Of a stretch of 49,432 nt of DNA, positions 40,578 through 49,432 are shown in pieces. Both the position numbers and the translations under genes were made by a program. A model generated the notes under the pieces. That model was given only the letters and a program-made list of their open reading frames with translations. It did not search any database and had not been told where the DNA came from. Source of the DNA: Pyropia haitanensis (lineage: Eukaryota > Rhodophyta > Bangiophyceae > Bangiales > Bangiaceae); contig SDUX01000142.1 of NCBI GenBank assembly GCA_008729055.1, positions 1 through 49,432 on the forward strand. The letters run 5' to 3'. Every line of letters begins with the position of its first letter. Positions within the stretch are counted from its first letter, which is position 1.

Positions 40578-42620
40578 ATGTCGCAGCCCGTCATCCCCGT
40601 GGCGCCCCGCGCGCGGGTGCGCGCCCCCTCCCTGGACGGGGGCGGCCTTGCCCGCGGCGGCCGCAGCAACAGCAGTGGCGTGTGGTCAACGTACCGGCGC
40701 GTCGAGTCGAGCCGCCACGGCGGCGCCGTGTCGCGGATTGAGTTTTCACCCGCCGCGCCGCACGAGGCGGCCGTGACGGCCGGCTCGGCGGTGGCGCTGC
40801 TGCACGCCCGCAGCAGCACGGTGCGGCGACGGTTGTCGCGGTTCAAGGACATTGCGCGGGGCGGGTCGTACAAAGGGGATGGGCGGCTGCTGGTGGCGGG
40901 CGGGGACAATGGGGTGGTGCAGGTGTTTGACCTGGCCAGCCGGGCCATCTTGCGGACCTTTACGGGGCACAAAGGGTATGTTGGTTGCTGTCTGTTGCTC
41001 TGGCGTGTGCGCATCTTGTGGTGCTTGAGAGGAGGAATGATGAGCGTATGTTATAGTTCACTCTGACGGGACTACTAGCCCATGAAGAGAAAACCGATAT
41101 CAATTGTGTTAATAGTCTTTCGTCTCTGCCTGACCCCTCTACGCCCGACGCCGTGCCGCTGTCGCCTTCATTGGATCTGTTTTGCTGACGCCGTTGCCCT
41201 TGCTCGTGTTTATCTTGTTGCTACCGTTTGTTGGCGGTGCTCGGTTCCCCACCTGCGGCCTTTCATCGTTGATAGTGCTGTGCACTCGACCCGGTTCTCC
41301 ACAGACGGTCTACGCGTCCTGTCTGGTGGCGACGACGGGACAGTCAAGGTGTGGGATGTGCCAACGTCGCGGCTCCTCACCACCCTTTCGGACGCCGCCG
41401 ACTATGTTCGCTGCCAGTCCCCTTCCCCGTCATCCCCCCACCTGTGGGCAGCGGGCTCGTACGACCACCACCTGCGCGTCTATGACCTCCGCACCCGTGG
41501 GGCGCCTATCTTTGACATTGACCACGGTGCGCAGGTGGACGATGTGCACCTGCTACCGGGCGGCGGGCTTGCCATGTCTGTCGGCGGCCCCGAGGCACGG
41601 GTGTGGAACCTCCTCGGCGGTGGGGCAGTAGCTGCCACCTTAGGCTCCCACGCCAAGGCGGTCACTTGCGCGGCCGTGCGACCTGATGGGCGGGTCTTTA
41701 CGGGCGGCCTCGACGCAGCGGTCAAGGTGCACAATGTGGCCACGTGGGAGGTGATGCATACCTACTTCTACTCAGCCCAGGTGCTGTCGGTGGCGGCATC
41801 GGCCGATGGCAGCCGCGTGGGAGTGGGCCTTGTCGACGGCACCGCCGTGGTGCGGCACAAGGACCGCGCTGCGGCCGCCACAGCTGCCAAGGCGGCTCGC
41901 ACGGCGGCTGGCGGCGCTCGGGCCGGGCGGCGGCAACAAAAGTCTTCCTCGGGGGTGGAGGGCATGGAACCCGACTCTGACGACGCGTCGGGGGAGGAGG
42001 AGGACACAGCGCCACTGGGTGACCTGACCGGCCTGCCCAACTTTTTGGGGCTGGAAAAGTCGCCGTTTCAGCAGACCGCCTTTGCAGGCTGGGGCCGCGC
42101 CGGCGCGGCCGCCCCCTCGGCCCGCGCGCGGGCGGTGGCCGCCCGTGGCGGCCGCCACGTGTACGCCAAGGGCAGCACCGCGGCGGCGGTCGACGCGGAC
42201 GCGCGCATTGCGGGTGGCGTTGGCGGGCGCGTGTCCTTACGGCTCGAGCCATGGGACCACGCGCTGCGGCGGTTTGACTGGCGGCTGGCGCTGGACGCTG
42301 TGCTCGACGGCGGCCCCGAGTCGGCGGCGGTGGGCGTCCTCGAGCAGCTGAGCGTCCTTGGCAAGCTGGTAGACGCCCTCACGGACCGGTCCGAGGCGGA
42401 GCTGGCGCCGCTCGTGGCCCTCCTCTGCCGCCTGCTGTCGGTGCCCGAGTTTGGCGCGCTGATGGTGGAGGTGGCGCACGTGGTGCTGGATCTGTATGGC
42501 GAGAAGCTGGGCGCGAACGCGCTTGACGCGCTGCTGAAGGCCGTACGCCGGGAGGTGCGTGTCTTGGGGCAGGTGGAGCAGTGCCTAGGCATGTGCCAGC
42601 TGGTCTTGGGCCGTTCGTAG
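40578..42620 (+). CDS. UTP15: U3 snoRNA-associated protein 15 homologue (two exons, 580 aa)
   Basis: Exon 1 is 40578-40975 (ATG, MSQPVIPVAPRARV) and exon 2 is 41276-42620 (stop TAG). The intron starts GTATGT and ends GATAG; joining restores HKG-AVHSTRFS, matching the WD40 consensus. WD40 repeats occupy about residues 35-330, including FKDIARGGSYKGDGRLLVAG, GGDDGTVKVWDVP, YVRCQ and AAGSYDHHLRVYDLRT. A Glu/Asp-rich linker follows. The C-terminal part, RLEPWDHALRRFDWRLALDA through ALLKAVRREVRVLGQVEQ, matches the UTP15 C-terminal domain. Yeast and human proteins are about 515 residues, so this one is slightly longer, mainly in the linker. UTP15 belongs to the t-UTP/UTP-A subcomplex of the nucleolar small-subunit processome and acts in 18S rRNA processing and rDNA transcription. 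The next gene downstream is convergent, 177 bp away. Confidence 0.88.
40976..41275 (+). other. UTP15 intron (300 bp)
   Basis: The donor GTATGTTGG follows CACAAAGG, and the acceptor TTTCATCGTTGATAG precedes TGCTGTGCAC. It splits a Gly codon after its second base. Stops in all frames and lower GC than the exons support it being an intron. Confidence 0.8.
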
Positions 42621-42797
42621 CGCAGTATCAACAGGTGTTTGCCAGTCACCATGGCGTGTCGCGATTCTTCTCCACTTGCAAGTTGGACGCGTCTTGCACT
42701 AGTGCGCGCCCTGCGCCACCTATGCTAGGTGACCCCAATCCAGGTGGGGACGCGACAATTGGCCAGGCCGGTGTTTTCGTCGCTCATCTCCCCGTTG

Positions 42798-45557
42798 TCA
42801 CCGGCGCGGCATGCCTGCCGAGACCCCGTGGCCTCCCTCGTCCACCGCTTCCATCGCACTGTCGTACAGCGCGACCGTGCCTGGGCTGGCGCCGCCCTCG
42901 TCGAGGATGGTCACTCGTAGCGTCACCAGCCCCTCGGCGTCGCCGTCGGCAGACACCCACGGCGGCACGTGGTAGTAGCGCTGGGTGGGCGGTGGCACGG
43001 GGGCGCCGCCGTCGCCATCGCCGCTGCCATCGCCGCCGCCGCCGCCACAGTGGCCGCCCGCCCCCCCCTCGGCGCCAGCGGTCACGGCCTCTGTGGCGAG
43101 CCCCACCCCCATCGGGGACCCGTCGAGAAAGCCGTTGAGCCCACGCCCCCCCCCACCGTCCAGTAGCGCGCCAGGTGGTGGCCATTCACGTAGAGGGCGC
43201 CGCGGGTGAGGCCGCCCAGGTCCAGGAACCACCCGTCCGACACGGCGGGCGCCGTCACCGTCGCCGTGTGCCACGTGGGCAGGTGACCGGCGGGGGAAGG
43301 GGGCGCCGCCGCTGCTGCCGCTGCGGGCGGTGCCGCCGGCCGCGGCGCGGGAGGCAACGGCGGCGATGGCGGCGTGTCGAGGGCCTGGCCAAGGAAGCGC
43401 CGCCGGTGGGGTTCGGCGTCCCCGACGCACGCCACCTCCCCAGACAGGAACGGCACCGCCGTCCACCCCGCCGCGCCGGCCGGGCCGCTCGCCTCGGCCG
43501 CGCACGCCGCGGCCCGCGGCGCGCCGCCGTTGCCGCCCGTCGCCGCCGCACCCGCCGGCGCGAGTGTCAGCGTCGCGGCGGACAAAACGCCCTTGCGCTC
43601 GTCGAGCATGTTGGCGGCGCCCCCCAGCTGCCAGTCCCCCTTGACCAGCCCTGTCGAGACGGCCAGCAGGGCCACCTCCACGGCCGTCGCCCCCGAGGAC
43701 GACGCGGCGACGGCGGCCCACGGAAAGGAGATGGTGTGGGCCCAGCCCGGCCACCCGCGGCCGTCGGCGTAGGCGTTCCACTTGTTGGGGAAGCGGTCCT
43801 CCCACAGGGGCTCTCCCGCCGCGGGGGAGCTCCCCACGTACGCCCCGTCCACGTAGGCGTGCACAATGTCCGCGGCCACCACGGACAGCGTGGCGGTGGC
43901 CGTCGCCCGCGGTGCGTCGTCGTCGTCGTCGGCAATGGCGGCGGCCAGGCCGGGGACCGGCACCGACCGCACGTACCAGCAGTAGTCGGAGGTGTCGCCC
44001 GTCAGGCTCACCAGGTCCACCACCCCGCCCGCGGCGGTGGCGTCGCCACCATCGGCGGCGGTCGGGTCCCGCCCGGCGGGGGGGGCGCCCAGCACCACCG
44101 CCCGGTCGGGCAGGGCGCCCAGCCGCGGCACCTCCTCCACCGCCGCCACCCGCCAAGACCACCCGCCGGGGGGCAGCACCAGCCGGCGTACCCGCCGCAC
44201 CGACGGGCGCTGCGCCGCCGCCACCGCCACAGCCCCGCCCGAGCCCCCGTCGCCGCCGCCGCCGCCGACGCTGCCGCCGCCGACGTTGCCATCAACCGGC
44301 CGGGCCCCCCCACCAAGTACGGCCGTGTCAAACAGCACCCGCCCGCGGCGGGTGTCGACCAGAACCACCGACCGCGGCGCGATGCGGCCGAGGCAGGCAC
44401 CCCCCAGCGCGGCCGCCGCCGGCGCCGCCGCCGGCGCGTCCCCGTCATTGCACACAAACGCGACGGCCGCGGCGGCGGCGACCCACCGGTAGACGACCAC
44501 GCCGCCGTCCGCGCCGGCGGGCGCGGCGTCCGCCACCGCCACCGCGTCCGAGCCGAGGAAGAGCGGCGCCGCCCAGTGGTCTACGAGCGCCGCGTGCAGC
44601 GCGGCGAGGTGGCGGAACTTATCCCCGCGGCCGCCCGCCTCGTCCAGCGGGGCGTCGTAATCGTACGACGCGGTCGCGAGGTACATCCCAGAGCGCCCCC
44701 AGTTGCTCCCGCCGTGCATCATGTAGTAGTTGACACCGGCGCCGCCGGCCGCCACAAACCGGGCGGTGCCGTACGCGAGGTCTACAGCCGGCCGGCCAAC
44801 GCCGGCTGCCGCGCCATACACGCCGTACCAGCCCGTCCAGTGCTCGGTCCACAGTGCGGGCGACGCCGGGTGCTCCCGCCGGTGCGCGTCGAGGTGCTCG
44901 TGGCCGTAAAACGCGTTAATGGTGGAGAGGACCGGCGCGGCGCCGTCGCTGCCGTCGTCCGCGGGGGCGCCCAGGCACATGAGGAGCGGCACGCCGACGT
45001 CAAGCTCCCCGCCGAGGCGGCCGACCCAGTCCAGGTACCTCCCCCCGCCCGGCCCGTACGCTTCGGCGACCATCTCGTACTCATTCTCGAGCTGCACCGC
45101 TACGACGGGCCCGCCATCTGCGGCCGACAGGCGGCGGGAGCGGAGCTCCCGGGCAACCACCCGGCACCAGTCGCCCATCGCGTCACAAAACGGGCCGTTA
45201 TCGGTGCGAAAGCGGATGCCCGGGACGGACCGGAGCCACGCGGGAGGCCCCCAAAGTGCGCCTCCGCGCACACGTACGGCCCGAGGCGGAGGAGGACGAC
45301 CAGGCCCGCCGCGCCCGCGGCGGTGATAAACCCCCAAAGGTCCCGCCGGCCGCTCCAGTCATAGTCGGCCGCGGGGGTGCGCTGGTGCTCCCCCAAAAGA
45401 CGTACGTCTCGACGGCGTTGAGGCCCGCCGAGCGGAGGGACGCAAAGAGGCCCGCCCACCGCGACGGATGCGTGCGGGGGTAGTGGATAGAGCCAGAGAG
45501 GAGGAACTGAGGGGCACCGTCAAAGCGGACGCACCGCGCGTCGTAGGTGACCTTCAT
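42798..45557 (-). CDS. GH35 beta-galactosidase, plant BGAL type, with three frame breaks
   Basis: It starts at ATG 45557 (MKVTYDARCVRFDG), typical of plant BGAL catalytic domains. LLSGSIHYPRTHPSRW and ETYVFWG, LGPYVCAEAHFGGLP and PGIRFRTDNGPF follow. The acid/base Glu is in VAVQLENEYE and the nucleophile Glu in LWTEHWTGWYGVYG; MMHGGSNWGRS is also present. C-terminal beta-sandwich parts include LTRGALYVNGHHLARYW and TQRYYHVPPWV. No galactose-lectin domain and no clear signal peptide are seen. The frame changes at C runs at about 45390-45394 and 43146-43154 and at about 45241; each is explained by one missing base. Everything else is well conserved, so consensus errors are more likely than decay. 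It releases terminal beta-galactose from polysaccharides; a cell-wall galactan substrate is an inference. About 920 residues in all. Confidence 0.82.
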
Positions 45558-46387
45558 GGCGGGCGACGCTGCTGGAGCGTCGCGGGGGGGTGTCTGGGGC
45601 GGCGAGTCACATAGGCCAGCCAGTCTCCGACACGCCACTCGCCTTGTGAACGAGGCCTCAGAGCCGCGTCTCGGTTAACCTACGTGCGCGACGCGGGCGT
45701 CAGCGTGGCGGCTTCGGAGGGGAGCGCAGCAGCGGCAGGCAGACACACCGCCCGCAATGATCAAGCGTCAGAGCCGATGGGGATCGCGTCGGCTGCACCC
45801 ATCCAAGCGGACACTGGAAAGGAGATGCGGATCAATTGGGGGGGGCGCATTGGAACTGCACTTGTACTATGTATGCGTGTGCTACGCGGGATTTGACCAA
45901 ATACACAGTCGTTCGTCGGCCGTCGCGTCAAGTGGGTGCCTGGATGGCTCCACGCCACGCAATGGGTCCCGACCGCAACAATACTGGCGCGGCCGCGCAA
46001 GAGAGATACGCGCCCGTGCCGAGATCTCGTCGCCCCTCACCCCACACCTGTCGATCGTCCGCCACCACAGCAGTTCCCCAGCTCCGCGGGGGCGCGGGGG
46101 GGCGGGTGGGGGTCTGGCACCCCCCCAAATGGGCCGGCCCCCCGCCCCGGCCGAAAAGAGCTCCCGAGACGCGCACGCCATAACCCGCCGCCGCGGCCGC
46201 CTATTCCCAACCCCCCTCTGCACTCCGCAACTGCCGGTCGTCGATCCGTCCGTGTGCTCGTCTCGCCTCCACACCGCCGTGTTTCCCACCGTTCGGCTCG
46301 CCCTCCTCCCCCCCTCCCTCCCCCCTCGTTTCTATCCAGTCCCCCCCCCCCGCCCCTCCCGGACTGTCGTTGACTGCTCCCGTCATC
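45558..46387. promoter_or_regulatory. Divergent promoter region between beta-galactosidase and Rieske gene
   Basis: 830 bp separate the two ATGs, which point away from each other, so both promoters should lie here. The Rieske side ends in a long C/T-rich tract (46310-46360). No TATA box is obvious on either side and no frame looks coding. Confidence 0.5.
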
Positions 46388-46987
46388 ATGGTCGCCTTTG
46401 TGCCTGCCGGTGCGGTCCTGTCGTCGCGCCACGCCGCCGCCACGGCGGCGGTGAGCGCGCGGCGGAGCACGACGTTTGGGTCGGCCGTCGCGACGCCCGT
46501 CGCCGCGCCCGCCCGCCTCCCCGTCTTCTCCCCCATGCGGATGGAGACGGACGCGTGGGTGCAGCTGCTCCCCACTTCTGATATTGAGCCTGGGGAGCTC
46601 AAGCCCGTCTACACGACGGGCCAGAACATCCTCGTCTCGTGCGACTACGACGGCCAGGTGTACGCGTCGTCCAACATCTGCCCGCATCTGGGCACCCCAC
46701 TGACGGACGGCGAGGTTGGTGACGGCGTGTTGACGTGCGCGCAGCACAAGAGCAGCTGGGACCTTAAGACGGGGGAACTTTCGGGCGCATGGTGCCCCTT
46801 CCCGCCCGTCCTCGGGCCTCTGCTCGGCAAGCTGCAGCCGCCCTCCAACCTTGCCGTCTTCCCGGTGCGCGAGAATGCTGGCTACATTGAGGCCCTCCTC
46901 GACGTGGACGCGGTCAAGGCGTTTGAGTCCAACTACTGGGCGGGGCTGCTCGACTCCAAGGGCAAGGCGACGGGCGAGTACTACTGA
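46388..46987 (+). CDS. Plastid Rieske [2Fe-2S] domain protein (199 aa)
   Basis: It starts at ATG 46388 (MVAFVPAGAVLSSRH); the codon at 46370 upstream is TTG. The first 45-50 residues are rich in Ala, Ser, Arg and Val with few acidic residues and an early Phe, as in red-algal plastid transit peptides. The mature part begins near MRMETDAWVQLLP. The cluster-binding motif is CPHLG...CAQH, with 16 residues between CPH and CAQH, close to the usual Rieske spacing. The tail, GAWCPFPPVLGPLL...NLAVFPVRENAGYIEALLD and a 30-residue C-terminal extension without membrane segment, differs from cytochrome b6f Rieske proteins. It could be related to the photosystem-associated Rieske protein PSB33/TEF5 or to soluble Rieske ferredoxins; I cannot decide. 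Stop TGA 46985-46987; no intron. Confidence 0.82.
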   Translation: MVAFVPAGAVLSSRHAAATAAVSARRSTTFGSAVATPVAAPARLPVFSPMRMETDAWVQLLPTSDIEPGELKPVYTTGQNILVSCDYDGQVYASSNICPHLGTPLTDGEVGDGVLTCAQHKSSWDLKTGELSGAWCPFPPVLGPLLGKLQPPSNLAVFPVRENAGYIEALLDVDAVKAFESNYWAGLLDSKGKATGEYY

Positions 46988-48855
46988 ACAGCGGCCCCGC
47001 TCGTTCCTTGCCACCCGTTGAGGGCGGCACGGGGGTGATTGCCGCAGTGTGAGTGTCGGTGGAACTAGCAGGATGGAGGGAGTGACGGGGTGTGATGGGT
47101 TGGGGGCGGCTTGCCCCACCGTCCTCCCCAACTATTTCTTTCGTTGCCACGGATGAGAGCGCGGGTGCCGTGCTAGTGGGGTGGGGTGCCAGCTCGCTCG
47201 CCTCTGCAGTGGGTCTGGACCCGTGTGCGCAAGGTGCCGACGTGGCTGTGGCGGCGCTGGAGGCGGGTGGGCACGGCAGCGTCGCGGGCGCCGGCGTGAG
47301 GTTGTGGTTCTTCTTGGATACGGCGCGGCACAGTTTTGCGGCCCCTCTTTTTTTTTTTTCCACCTCTGCTGCAAGCTCAGCCACCTGGTGTTCCTCCGCC
47401 CCCACCAGCCCCCTTCCACTCTTTCTCACGCCCACGCGGGACGCCTCGGCAGCGCGTCACTGATCGTCTCCCGCCCGCCTCCCCGTCGCAGTAGGCAAAG
47501 GACAACGAAAGCGGCGGTAGGTTGGCGCCTTGGCGGGCAACCCCGCGCGGCGGGGTTGGGCGTGCGTCAACCATCAAACGGGGCCAGCCTGTTGCCCGCC
47601 GGCGAGGGGCGCCGTCGTTCCCATCTCGTCCGCTTCGCCCCCCTGCCTCCCCCCACCCGTACCAGTTACCGTGGTGGCCTTGGCGCTTGCCGCGACCACG
47701 TCGTCGGCGTGTCCGGAGGGCCCTCTGGCCACCTCGGCATCAGTAGGGTGTACAGTGTGTACGCCCCACTCGCTCTCGTCTCAGCTTGCTTCCCATCCCA
47801 TCGCTGTCTTCCCGTCGTGTGCCCTCTCAAAACCTCATGTAGTGTCATGATTCCTACGTCTGTAGCTGAAGAGTCTGAACTACAATTTCCTTCAAGTAGT
47901 CGCATTCGCGGCGGCGGCTGAGCCCCCAAACGAGCGCATTAGAGGCTGATCCGAATACTCAACAGACTGATCAATGCCGGAAAGTGTATTGCAGAGAAGT
48001 GGTGGCTTCCTTACCAAGGAGCATCCAATTACCTGTCAAGATCTGATCAGTTGCCATCTCAGTCCTCACGGCAACCAGAAGGGCAGTTGTGTGTGGCGCC
48101 CCGGATCAGGACGCCCGCCCGTTGTCCTCTTGGGCGGGATCAATTGCTGGCAGCATCCAGGGTGATTTTGGCGGCGTGGTTCCAAAAGTCCAGAAACATG
48201 AAATAATTATTCAGTGGAATGAAAGTGTAGAGTTGTGTTCTGATGTTAGGCTGTGGCCCAGTATTGAACCTCGTGCTGTGGGTTGTTTGATAACTGGATA
48301 ACACCGCCCCATATTATCAAACCCCCCTCACGACCTCTGATAGGGGGTCGGATAACATGATATCCAACCCAAGTTTCTCGGCCGCAAACCACAACACGAG
48401 GCGCACACGTGAAGGATATTTAATTTACCGATCCATGATTTGGTCTCACACACTGAAGTTTTCGCCTGTATTGATCCGGTCCCATCAACCCAGCGTGAAA
48501 GCGTGAGACGTGGATTCCGAAACAGAGAGCACTGCGCTGGTTGTCTCTCCAGGCCGTGTCCCCCCCCTCCACACACCCAGTTAAGGGTGGTCGCTGGGAT
48601 CTGAAAAGAACGAGTTATAGAAAATACATCCACATTTCCAAAGGCACTTTCACGCGGTTCACGCGGTGGGTGGGCCAGCAACGCCGTGGTACGCACCATC
48701 TCTCGTCCACCCCGCTATCGACCGCATCGCTCTGTGACCCCCCAGCCTTCCCAGCCACCGTCGGCGTCTCACCGACGAGGCGTTTGGATCGGACTTTCCC
48801 ACCTTTGAGTTTCTGTGCTGTCTCCTCGGTCGGCTACGCCTGGGTAACTCACGCT
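46988..48855. other. Intergenic region, no confident gene
   Basis: Open frames here are short, overlap on both strands and mostly start at non-ATG codons. A 12-13 base T run lies at about 47348-47360. From about 47850 the DNA becomes less GC-rich. Two hairpins occur close together: GTTTGATAA (48285-48293) with TTATCAAAC (48314-48322), and ACCCCCC-type (48321-48328) with AGGGGGT (48341-48347). Confidence 0.5.
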
Positions 48856-49112
48856 ATGAGCGCTCCAGCAATGGACCACATCCAAGGTATGTTTCGACGT
48901 GTGGCCGTGAAGCGGAGTGAAGCGCTTATGTACCGCTGGGGGTTATGGTGCAATCAATCGGGACAGATCTTTCTGGTTGTGCCCATACAAGGTAACCACG
49001 CGAGTCTGCATCGCTTCCTATTTTCCGTATTTTTTTTCTCGGCGCTGACCGTGTTCTTTCTCTTGTTTTTTTTCCTGGCGCAGTGGTGTACATGAGGCCG
49101 CCTGTCTGGTAA
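48856..49112 (+). CDS. Possible small two-exon gene (54 aa), speculative
   Basis: ATG 48856 opens MSAPAMDHIQGMFRRVAVKR and continues to VVPIQ. A donor ACAAG/GTAACC lies at 48991/48992, and an acceptor with a long T/C tract ending CTGGCGCAG lies at 49083. Joining gives V-VYMRPPVW and a TAA stop at 49110-49112. The acceptor is the strongest splice-like signal in this part of the window. The basic-then-hydrophobic arrangement would suit a small organelle membrane protein, but no family is recognised. The GGTATGT at 48886 could equally be a donor, which would change the model. Confidence 0.22.
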
Positions 49113-49432
49113 AGGATATTGTTGATTGTACCTCTGGACGGCACCTGGCTTTTGTCTGCACCTCGTGTGTCACTCCTTTCCTCCACTCCACCCTCGCTAC
49201 GGACGAGTGGCTCGCCAGCGTGGCAACACTCAGCCAGGCGGACCAAGACGCACACCGCACGGGAGCAGCCATACTGAAGAGCAAATAGGCGCAGGTGAAA
49301 GTGGGTAGCCAAATCGGGAGGGGGTGGCAAGTGGGGGGGGGAGGGGGGCGCCAGGAAAAACACGAAAGCCCCGTCTGGGTCAGGTAAAACCCACGCCAGA
49401 TGGCAGAGAAAACTCCGGTATCTCTCTCAATA
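49113..49432. other. Window end, nothing identified
   Basis: No frame, repeat or signal is convincing; there is a G-rich tract at about 49316-49350. Confidence 0.5.

Noticed and set aside
43175..45364. 729-codon plus-strand frame opposite the beta-galactosidase
   Set aside because: Arg/His/Pro-rich shadow of the GH35 gene.
45558..45638. Longer N-terminus for the beta-galactosidase
   Set aside because: The codon at 45638 is GTG; ATG 45557 begins exactly at the conserved VTYD of the family.
46370..46387. Rieske start six codons further upstream
   Set aside because: The codon at 46370 is TTG; the first ATG is at 46388 and gives a better transit peptide.

Overview
This is a GC-rich eukaryotic nuclear window dominated by transposable elements, with three recognisable cellular genes at the right end. 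The host genes are a U3 snoRNP WD40 protein (UTP15) with one GT-AG intron, a plant-type GH35 beta-galactosidase, and a Rieske protein with an alanine/serine/arginine-rich N-terminus that looks like a plastid transit peptide. Together with the very high GC content and few introns, they suggest a photosynthetic eukaryote, most likely a bangiophyte red alga (Porphyra/Pyropia type). That placement is an inference and was not tested against any database.

Layout, left half: 1-3537 is the 3' part of a plus-strand Ty3/gypsy chromovirus (element 1): decayed integrase and chromodomain, a downstream module and a 622-bp 3' LTR. It sits in a second, unrelated Ty3-like element (element 2, minus strand, gag and protease at 3538-4751). 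Positions 5647-15270 hold a complete minus-strand chromovirus (element A) of the same family as element 1. It has two 622-bp LTRs that read as identical, a 5-bp target duplication, intact gag and intact pol (protease, RT, RNase H, integrase, chromodomain). It also carries a 528-codon gene on the opposite strand between pol and the 3' LTR. Element A has split a C2H2 zinc-finger reading frame, which rejoins in frame across the target duplication.

Middle: 15384-16616 has no confident gene but carries a cluster of inverted repeats. Positions 16617-17404 and 26932-28480 look like two halves of an Ala/Gly-rich, possibly armadillo-like host gene. They are separated by a third chromovirus (element B, 17405-26931, plus strand). 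Element B has a textbook -1 ribosomal frameshift signal between gag and pol. Its RT is interrupted by an 827-bp non-autonomous hAT element with an 8-bp target duplication. Its 3' region carries a minisatellite and a 36-bp hairpin repeat.

Positions 28541-39280 are a long satellite array of about 15.6 copies of a 689-bp monomer, with a four-monomer higher-order repeat. To the right lie a truncated coiled-coil gene fragment (minus), UTP15 (plus), the beta-galactosidase (minus, convergent with UTP15) and the Rieske gene (plus, divergent from the beta-galactosidase). A gene-poor tail contains one speculative two-exon small gene.

Two cautions. Single-base deletions in G/C contexts break frames in both host genes and transposons, which may be consensus errors rather than biology. 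Several long open frames in this GC-rich DNA have non-ATG starts; starts here were re-chosen from actual ATG codons where one exists.
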